From contig SSNU01003223.1 of the NCBI GenBank assembly GCA_012064415.1, positions 1 through 13,332 on the forward strand: 13,332 nucleotides of DNA, written 5' to 3'. Origin of the DNA: Gyrodactylus bullatarudis. Taxonomy: Eukaryota > Platyhelminthes > Monogenea > Gyrodactylidea > Gyrodactylidae. Within the stretch, counting starts at the first letter, position 1. Each line of letters opens with the position of its first letter. Below, one piece after another: positions 8,094 through 13,332 of the stretch. The notes beneath the pieces are model-generated. The model made no database searches. It was not told the origin of the DNA and saw only the letters and a program-made list of their open reading frames with translations. Made by a program: the position numbers and the translations under genes.

Positions 8094-9175
8094 TTATGGT
8101 TTATTTTTAATTCTCTCTTTCGCAGCCAGTAGATAGAACCCAGCCATTTGGAAAATCCTTCGGATACCTGGTTGGAGAGCAAAAAATTTGAGCAGAAATT
8201 TTTTGATATTCTCCAAATCTTTTTGAAACAGGAACTGACGAGCTAAAATTACTTGGATGAAGTATTGAATAACAAATAAGGGATTCTGATTTATAAACAG
8301 GATATCGAAATTTTCCTCAAACAATGTATGAATTATTTGCAAATTTAAAATTGGGATATAGTTTATGCCATTGTTGTAGTTTCCTTTGATAACTTTCAAT
8401 AGATGACGAACATCCCTCTTGAGGCATTTCTTTTTCAAATGTTCCAGGCATAGAATCGGTAAGAGATGCGAGTAATCCAGTATTGTATGCAGAGATAGTC
8501 TCAAGCACAAATCATGCATGATGCTAAAATCTATCTTAAAGCCAAATTTAACAAAACTTTTATCCAATGAATAATCATCGAGGAGACTCTTTTGCTCAAG
8601 GGTATCAATTCTAGACTTGTACTCCTTGTAAATAATCAGACGATCTTCATTTCTCAGACAAGTAACAATGTAAATTTGAGTAGACCAATCGTGAATATCC
8701 TTGTTTTTCGTAAAAGATGACAAGAACAAAAGGTGCATTGTTCTATCATAAACCCAATTTGGAAAGAGGTTCTCCTTTTGGATTAATCTTAGTCACTCGA
8801 GTTCCTGGCTGTAGCAACTAGCGTCCTTCTTTTGTAGGTAATACTTTGCCATTTCATAGACGACTGTCGATTTAAAATGATGATACTGTGAATTAATATC
8901 ATTCATAAGATTATTGTACCATTCATGACTGGTCCTACGACGTGTCTTAAAATGCATCAGAATTAAGGATAGTTTATGTTTCATCATGCGATCAAAATCT
9001 ATGCGATTCGGTGTTATCCATTTTCATGATTTCTGGGACATATTTGATATCCTTGTGGTAGCATAGATATTCTCCATGAGCATTGAATATATCGAAGCTA
9101 TCGGCTAGATCTCTAAGGATATCATCAGTGATGTGATTGACCGATAAAAGTCGTGAATTTAATTTTTTCCCCCAT
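8094..9175 (-). pseudogene. Ichnovirus repeat-element (rep)-like gene, broken
   Basis: A nearly continuous minus-strand coding region. The intact 3' part, from 8792 down to the TAA at 8094-8096, encodes 232 residues in one frame. It includes DIHDWSTQIYIVTCLRNED near the start and LLKFFALQPGIRRIFQMAGF near the end. Its all-helical, Leu-rich pattern looks to me like ichnovirus rep proteins. Three lesions lie upstream: an in-frame TGA at 8793-8795, after which the same frame continues; a one-base frameshift at the T-run 8994-8997; and a frame change at the G/A homopolymers around 9162-9172, just after a plausible ATG at 9173-9175. The whole region corresponds to about 360 codons. The lesions make it a pseudogene unless the 3' ORF from the ATG at 8736-8738 (214 residues) is used alone. 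A host gene of similar fold remains possible. Rep genes are known from ichnovirus segments in campoplegine wasps; their function is unclear. Confidence 0.5.
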
Positions 9176-9269
9176 ACAGATTATGTAGATATTAGAACAT
9201 AATAAGTGTAACAATTTCTATGTAATTACCAGGGTAGTGGAGAGATCTCTATCTCATCTGTTTTGATTA

Positions 9270-9489
9270 CAGTAGAAATGTTTTTATTGGAACATATTAT
9301 TTTTATTGAAACACGAATATTTACCCCCTAATTAAGTATTATTTATCTCGACCAATCAGAATGCAGCAAGTGATACATTTAGATAGGAAAATAGGTTAGA
9401 TTTTGTGAAAATGGGAAAATTCACTGTTTTCAAGGGAAAATGAGTGCCAAATCCATCTTCAGCACATTTTAAAACCCTGATCTTCATTA
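9270..9489. repeat. Left terminal inverted repeat
   Basis: Inverse copy of 10290-10499. It contains the blocks CTAATTAAGTATTATTTATC, ACCAATCAGAATGCAGCAAG and TTCACTGTTTTCAAGGG, all found complemented in the right arm. The end of the arm abuts the non-matching interior at about 9490. Confidence 0.85.
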
Positions 9490-9672
9490 GAGAGGAAAAG
9501 ACAACAAATTGGTGAGTATATACGAGAAAATGTATTTGGTAAAATTATGTCAATTACAAAAAGTGAGATAGTTTTTGAAGGAAGAAAGGACAGGAGAATC
9601 TCTTTGAAAATTAGATTGGACACATATAGATATACGATTTGAGCATAAAACCAAAAGCGAATCCCATAAGAA

Positions 9673-9768
9673 TCAACAGAAATACTCACTGAAACTCCTG
9701 CATTGAAACTTGATCAAATGTTGAGCTGCATAGTTATAAAGTCGACAATCAAAGACATCGGTGCTCAT
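9673..9768 (-). other. Exon-like ORF inside the transposon interior
   Basis: A minus-strand ATG at 9766-9768 opens 31 codons (MSTDVFDCRLYNYAAQHLIK and so on) to TGA at 9673-9675. It follows a GATTTTCAG acceptor that ends at 9771, and contains CA|GTGAGT at 9684-9689. The result is an 81-nt exon-like segment, 9690-9770, with both splice signals. The sequence does not resemble a transposase. It may be a captured host exon or chance. An open hydrophobic frame continues at 9459-9689, but it runs into the inverted repeat and looks non-coding. Confidence 0.25.
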
Positions 9769-10014
9769 TCCTGAAAATCATCCTTCTTTTGAGACTAAAT
9801 TAATCCTCATTTCTTGGCTCAAAGGTGGTAATTGATAAATTTGTTGGACTTATTATTTTTTCATAATATCGACAAATAATATATATTCTAACAAAAATGA
9901 AAGATTATTTGAGCTTTGTTTTAAATTGTATTTTCTTAGTAAAGTTATTTTTCAAAAGTAAGAAATTTTTGGATTTAACCTTTTTATCAAATTATTATCA
10001 TACATGTATTTAAT

Positions 10015-10305
10015 TCAATACAACTTTTCACAAAACAGTACTAAGAAAATAGATTTCGTTTCTCCTGTTATAGTGAATACGACAGTGATCCTAGTAACAG
10101 CACCGTTTATAACTCTGAAACCAACGACACCCCTGCTGCTTATTGCTACCAAGCAACTTAGATTCTGTCCTCGGTTAGCTGGCATCATTATACGATGTGG
10201 TTGACCAGCGGGGGCCCATCCGTATCTTGGAACTGTATGCAGATTTATGCTCGTCTCATCAATGAATATACGACGCTCATCAGGAACATTAATGATGATC
10301 AGGGG
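10015..10305 (-). pseudogene. Tc1/IS630-family transposase fragment
   Basis: A stop-to-stop minus-strand frame of 95 codons (10018-10302) contains RRIFIDETSINLHTVPRYGW followed by APAGQP and, later, CLVAISSRGVVGFRVINGAV. This is the hallmark of the DDE_3 domain of IS630/Tc1/mariner transposases: the D of FIDET would be the second catalytic Asp region, followed by a GWAPxGQP segment. The N-terminal DNA-binding part is missing because the frame starts at the inverted repeat. After GAVT the similarity stops, and a TGA closes the frame at 10015-10017, so the third catalytic residue is absent. This is a dead remnant of the element's own transposase. Confidence 0.75.
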
Positions 10306-10499
10306 TTAAAATGTGCTGAAGATGGATTTGGCACTCATTTTCCCTTGAAAACAGTGAATTTTCCCATTTTCACAAAAACTAACTTATTTTCCTATCTAAA
10401 TGTATCACTTGCTGCATTCTGATTGGTCGAGATAAATAATACTTAATTAGGGGGGGGGTATTAGTAATTACTCGTGTTCCAATAAAAACATTTTTACTG
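10290..10499. repeat. Right terminal inverted repeat
   Basis: Complement of the left arm at 9270-9489. It carries a GGGGGGGGG run at 10451-10459 where the left arm has only CCCCC. The transposase fragment begins right at the inner edge. Confidence 0.85.
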
Positions 10500-10501
10500 T
10501 A

Positions 10502-10534
10502 ACCCTTTCAATGCCGATGGACATATATGTCCAT
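10502..10534. mobile_element. Possible piggyBac-like terminus with 18-bp palindrome
   Basis: Immediately outside the right end of the Tc1-type element the sequence reads ACCCTTTCAATGCCG, then a perfect 18-bp palindrome ATGGACATATATGTCCAT (10517-10534). Removing the Tc1-type element and one TA restores TTAA directly before CCCTTTC. That is the target-site and end pattern of piggyBac-type elements (TTAA then CCC). Only one end is visible; I found no inverted partner downstream, so this is an inference. Confidence 0.35.
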
Positions 10535-10851
10535 TTTCCAATTATTTTGAACCTCTATAACTCTACCAGTTTGATAGGTTTCTGGATCAATTAAAGTTTA
10601 AATTAATGTCCACAATATGAACTTGCATAAGTAATATTTTTGGCCAAATAACTTGGTATCTTCATAGCTAAATTTTGTTTTTTTTTATTGTAAAATAGTG
10701 AATAAGTCGAATACAGAATTTTCTAATTACGATAGGAGTATTCGGTCTTCTCCAGTTTATTTAATTTCATTCACAAGTAAGAAAAACTGCGCATTTCAAC
10801 GAGCATTTAAGACAAGTTTCTCATTCTTCTAAATTGAATTCAAGCCCTCTC
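10535..10851. other. Upstream region of the 272-residue gene
   Basis: No coding sequence is seen. The stretch between the palindrome and the ATG at 10852 should contain the promoter of the plus-strand gene. No strong TATA box stands out: TTATTTAA near 10758 and CATTTAAG near 10804 are only weak candidates, and TCATTC near 10821 could act as an initiator. Confidence 0.35.
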
Positions 10852-11670
10852 ATGTCAAGAAGAACAAGTTTATCTCTAAATCGTGGAGATTATTTACACA
10901 AACTTGAAAATATTGTGAAAAGAATCAGAGATGATACGAAGCCAATCGATTTAACTTCTGTAATAAACGAAATCCGTGCAGTTTTAAAAGGTAAAGAAAT
11001 AGATGTATTCAAGGTGGAAAATTTCCTCGCAAAGACTTTCCTTATAAAGAATGATATTACGTATTTATTTTATATTCATAGAACTCCGGAAATGGAAATC
11101 CCTGAGGATATCATAGGCCGATCCAGAATGATGTGTGCAATATATCGAGAATTTTTAAGATGCACAGACTACTGTAACAGTATTTACGAGTTGAATGTAA
11201 AGGAAATAAACTTTTGTAAGGGGAAAGATATACGTGCACAGCTTTTGGCTGAGTTTATGGTATCCTACCTTGATTGTAAAATAACTGCAAATGGATTTTT
11301 GAATATAGCAGATAGCTTCACATCTGCCATAGAAAACTATTTTGGGGAAATATTCACCTTGCTGTTAGAGAGATGCATGGGTAAAGAAAGTTTCGAAATT
11401 TTTCGTAAGCATATCAGAGAGTTGATCAGATCAATAAGAACGGAAGCTAACTTCACTTTTGAGGAAGTTTGGGAAGCTGAAATGTCAATTCATGAAATGA
11501 GGAAATTGAACAAGGCGTTGATGCTACTGAATCGTTACTGTATGAGAGAAAATTTACTCAAGGTGGAAAATTTGTTCCAGAAAACATTCAAATTGTATTG
11601 CCCCCGGATTATGATAACTGGAATCTCCATTTCTACGCAAAAAATTACAGATGCAGTAGGTTCAGCATAA
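10852..11670 (+). CDS. Uncharacterised helical protein, 272 residues
   Basis: The longest intact gene of the window. The first ATG in frame is at 10852 (MSRRTSLSLNRGDYLHKLEN); an upstream extension to 10834 has no ATG. It ends at TAA 11668-11670, and AATAAA follows at 11677-11682. There is no signal peptide or membrane segment; it is almost all predicted helix, with many charged residues and scattered Cys. The C-terminal part (residues about 195-256) recurs as a diverged copy at 12548-12747, with many silent differences, which supports a real gene under selection. A KVENxLxKTF-type motif occurs near both ends (around residues 55 and 240), possibly a trace of internal duplication. No family recognised; a lineage-specific wasp gene or a viral-segment gene is possible. 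It appears intronless. Confidence 0.8.
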   Translation: MSRRTSLSLNRGDYLHKLENIVKRIRDDTKPIDLTSVINEIRAVLKGKEIDVFKVENFLAKTFLIKNDITYLFYIHRTPEMEIPEDIIGRSRMMCAIYREFLRCTDYCNSIYELNVKEINFCKGKDIRAQLLAEFMVSYLDCKITANGFLNIADSFTSAIENYFGEIFTLLLERCMGKESFEIFRKHIRELIRSIRTEANFTFEEVWEAEMSIHEMRKLNKALMLLNRYCMRENLLKVENLFQKTFKLYCPRIMITGISISTQKITDAVGSA

Positions 11671-11676
11671 AAAATG

Positions 11677-11682
11677 AATAAA
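11677..11682 (+). terminator. AATAAA polyadenylation signal
   Basis: AATAAA lies six bases beyond the stop codon of the 272-residue gene, which implies a very short 3' untranslated region. Confidence 0.6.
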
Positions 11683-12123
11683 ATCGGTTAATATATTATT
11701 ATTAATATAACATCATATTTTGATTAATTCCATATCTCTCCGAGTAATTCTCCAAAGAGTTACATTCGCATTCCGAAATAGGTGAACATAATCTTCCCCA
11801 TTAGGATTGGGAGGATTTTAGACATTTCCTATTTTTTCGCATGTGCGAATTTAAATATTTGAAAGAAACTTTTAAATTAAAAGAAAAATTTTATTCATTC
11901 ACAAGATGTTCGACGATAATTTATACTTTTTTCCATAATTTATCTGCAATACCATTCCTTTAGGAATCAAAAATCACTTCACTCTCAAGTACGATCTTAA
12001 AAATGAAAGAAAAGGGGTCGCCCTAATAAGATTGATTCTATCATTATTCTAATACTCAAAAAGTAAGAAACGTATTTGTGTAGTGTAGAATTATATTTTC
12101 ATTCCGATAGATAAATTTTCATT
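11683..12123. other. Spacer between the gene and the antisense exon
   Basis: AT-rich sequence with no supported gene. A short inverted repeat, TTCGCA-TG-TGCGAA, lies at 11836-11849. No similarity to the upstream part of the 272-residue gene was seen, so the missing front of its paralogue is not here. Confidence 0.45.
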
Positions 12124-12420
12124 TTACTTTGAATTAATACTATTGAGGTATAAATTTTTGACTAAAATTTTCAAAAAGTTGAGAATTTTAGACCAATTGA
12201 ATTGAATTCTGATCAGAATGGTATCGTATATTGTGGAGGGTTCTTTTTTTAAAAGCTTTAAATCAAAGATTAAAGCTATAATGATATTGAAAAAGCTGGT
12301 TTCTTGTTTTTTATTCAATTCAGCTAATATTACTTCACAATAAAATGCATTGGGGTGTCCTACTACTATGTAAAAGTTTCTTGCTACTGTGGGTTCCAAA
12401 ACTGTGTGAACGTTTGATTC
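12124..12420 (-). CDS. Exon-like ORF, possible terminal exon of an antisense gene
   Basis: An excellent acceptor (TTTTGCACTCCTCGCCCAG, ending at 12421) precedes 98 open codons to TAA at 12124-12126. The translation has NVHTVLEPTVARNFYIVVGH and AFYCEVILAELNKKQETSFF, then a hydrophobic, Lys-rich tail (ILNFLKILVKNLYLN). The front half looks like real protein; the back half is less convincing. No ATG opens the frame, so an upstream exon would be needed, and it would have to lie across or beyond the paralogue fragment at 12548-12747. No AATAAA is close. Function unknown. Confidence 0.3.
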   Translation of the reverse strand, partial: ESNVHTVLEPTVARNFYIVVGHPNAFYCEVILAELNKKQETSFFNIIIALIFDLKLLKKEPSTIYDTILIRIQFNWSKILNFLKILVKNLYLNSINSK

Positions 12421-12547
12421 CTGGGCGAGGAGTGCAAAATACACGATCAAATATTGGATAATTAGTGCGATACGAAATAGTATCTTTCTGAAAAAAATTA
12501 TAGCATGTTATAGCGTATGAAAAAATATTCACATATTAGGTGTAGGT

Positions 12548-12747
12548 ACATCAGATCGATTAGAAGAGGACTTAATTTCGATGTAAGAGAAATTGATGAA
12601 GCCCAAATGTCTATTCATGAAATGAAGAAACTGAACAAGGCCTTGTTTTTATTGAACAGTTATTGTACGAGAGAGAATTTATACGCTGTCGAAAATGCTA
12701 TCAATGAAGGACATAAATTGTATTGCCGCAAGGTTATGATAACGTGA
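12548..12747 (+). pseudogene. Truncated paralogue of the 272-residue gene (C-terminus)
   Basis: From IRSIR onward the translation matches the C-terminal region of the upstream gene. 33 of 49 residues are identical from EAQMSIHEM to the MIT just before the stop, and no gap is needed. The frame stays open, and its TGA (12745-12747) comes right after MIT, where the longer gene continues for 16 more residues. An ATG at 12517 lies in frame but the first eleven residues do not match. An AG site near 12546 could be an acceptor if this is a last exon. The first 190 or so residues are absent from the DNA upstream. It is therefore a 5'-truncated copy or the last exon of a spliced relative. Confidence 0.65.
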
Positions 12748-13058
12748 CTTTCCCCAGAAAAAATCTCATTGATTAAGCACGAAAAGAAAAAATTCCAAAT
12801 AGTGAATAAATATATAACTTTTTTGGAATCGGTTTCAAATTCGTTGTTTCGTACTAAGTAATAGGGATAGTCGGCCAAATTTTAAAAAGTGCAATTTGAA
12901 AAGGCTGAAGTATCGTTACAATCTAGACAGACATCCGAATCAAATTTAAAAAATTCAGATCGCCTACTAGTTGGACTAATACAATTGCGTTATTATAATT
13001 TTGAACCAAGTATTTTTTTAGGGTTAATTACAAAAAGTCTAAGTGTAAAAGTCCTTTT
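12748..13058. other. Stretch without a supported gene
   Basis: An open frame at 12889-13104 (plus) runs into the minisatellite and has no homologue or signal in support. No other feature is seen here. Confidence 0.4.
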
Positions 13059-13229
13059 TTACAAAAAGTCTAAGATCTATTCGGTGTATTATCAAATGGC
13101 CTAAGTCTGTTTACAGAAAGTATAAGTGGTATATGCGGATATTATCATTTGATCTAACAAATTTACACGTTTTATAACTATACATGAATATTTATCACTT
13201 GGCCTAAGATTTTTTACATTAAGTCTTAG
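13059..13229. repeat. Degenerate 52-bp minisatellite
   Basis: Two alternating blocks recur at a constant spacing. TTACAxAAAGTCTAAG-like blocks lie at 13059, 13111, 13162 and 13214; TATCAxxTGGCCTAAG-like blocks lie at 13090, 13143 and 13193. The period is therefore 51-52 bp, with just over three copies, each diverged. An extra first block at 13028 lies 31 bp before the array. The two blocks share CTAAG, so the 52-bp unit may itself be a doubled shorter unit. 13230-13332 shows nothing further. Confidence 0.75.
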
Positions 13230-13332
13230 TTCAAAATTTAAAAAATAGTTGAGAATTAGCTTTTTTATTGAAAATATATCATTCAAATATTTTTTTCCGC
13301 TTTTGACCGCATCCTTTTCTTTTTTGGTCTTC

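Larger units (their letters stand above)
9268..10501. mobile_element. Tc1/mariner-type element with long terminal inverted repeats
   Basis: The element is bounded by TA at 9268-9269 and TA at 10500-10501. Its ends are inverted: CAGTAGAAATGTTTTTATTGG at the left and the complement of CAGTAAAAATGTTTTTATTGG at the right. CAGT after a TA duplication is the hallmark of Tc1-type ends. The inverted arms are long, about 9270-9489 and 10290-10499. The inner part from CTAATTAAG inwards is about 97% identical over some 165 bp; the outer 50 bp are more diverged, the left arm having extra bases and the right a run of nine G. The interior carries a Tc1/IS630-type transposase fragment on the minus strand next to the right arm, plus unrelated sequence. 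It cannot encode a full transposase, so it is non-autonomous. Confidence 0.85.

Noticed and set aside
8317..8508. 63-codon minus-strand ORF inside the rep-like gene
   Set aside because: It is a shifted-frame shadow of the longer rep-like frame.
9459..9689. 76-codon hydrophobic minus-strand ORF in the transposon
   Set aside because: It has no ATG start, overlaps the left inverted repeat, and has T-rich composition giving Phe/Leu/Ile by default.
10004..10422. Two plus-strand ORFs inside the transposon
   Set aside because: They are antisense to the transposase fragment, which is the recognisable frame, and the second runs into the inverted repeat.
12660..12878. 72-codon minus-strand ORF
   Set aside because: It is antisense to the conserved paralogue fragment, and the plus frame there has clear homology.
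12889..13286. ORFs across the 52-bp repeat on both strands
   Set aside because: The composition follows the AT-rich repeat; no start context, splice site or homology was seen.
1..13332. tRNA, rRNA, CRISPR or bacterial operon features
   Set aside because: No cloverleaf-like or rRNA-like segments, no regular spacer arrays and no ribosome-binding or operon structure were seen; splice and poly(A) signals point to a eukaryote.

Overview
This window reads as AT-rich eukaryotic, probably insect, DNA. Coding stretches are short and bounded by GT-AG splice-type signals, polyadenylation signals (AATAAA) follow several stop codons, there is a TATA box, and the mobile elements are of eukaryotic type. 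A broken open region at 8094-9175 (minus strand) resembles the repeat-element (rep) family of ichnoviruses, the endogenous viruses of ichneumonid parasitoid wasps. If that is right, this is an ichneumonid (campoplegine-type) genome or proviral locus. The assignment rests on recognition of translated sequence only, not on a database search.

Layout from left to right. 179-665 is a three-copy tandem repeat of about 190 bp. 717-1312 (minus) is decayed or intron-split coding sequence of unknown family. 1420-1790 (plus) is a dead DDE transposase that looks like the IS1595/ISXO2/Merlin group. 2003-2744 (minus) is an exon cluster of a small, possibly secreted protein, with an AATAAA after it. 3111-6142 (minus) is the most interesting locus: a TATA-box promoter, a first exon encoding a signal peptide, and a chain of short exons with compatible phases. 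They encode a basic segment, a Tyr/Asp/Gln/Asn tandem repeat of 8 residues and an acidic segment. 6743-7237 holds two convergent small ORFs. 8094-9175 is the rep-like pseudogene with three lesions. 9268-10501 is a Tc1/mariner-type element with TA duplications, long (about 210 bp) inverted repeats and a transposase remnant; it seems to have landed in the TTAA site at the end of a piggyBac-like terminus. 10852-11670 is the best intact gene, a 272-residue helical protein of unknown family with AATAAA six bases after its stop. A truncated paralogue of its C-terminus lies at 12548-12747, and an antisense exon-like ORF sits between them at 12124-12420. 13059-13229 is a degenerate 52-bp minisatellite.

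How the parts relate: the genes do not form an operon or an obvious pathway. The picture is an accessory, gene-poor locus with one or two lineage-specific secreted-protein genes, one lineage-specific duplicated gene, a dead virus-related gene and layered transposon insertions. Exon models were built by eye from splice consensus and phase, and transcript data should decide them.
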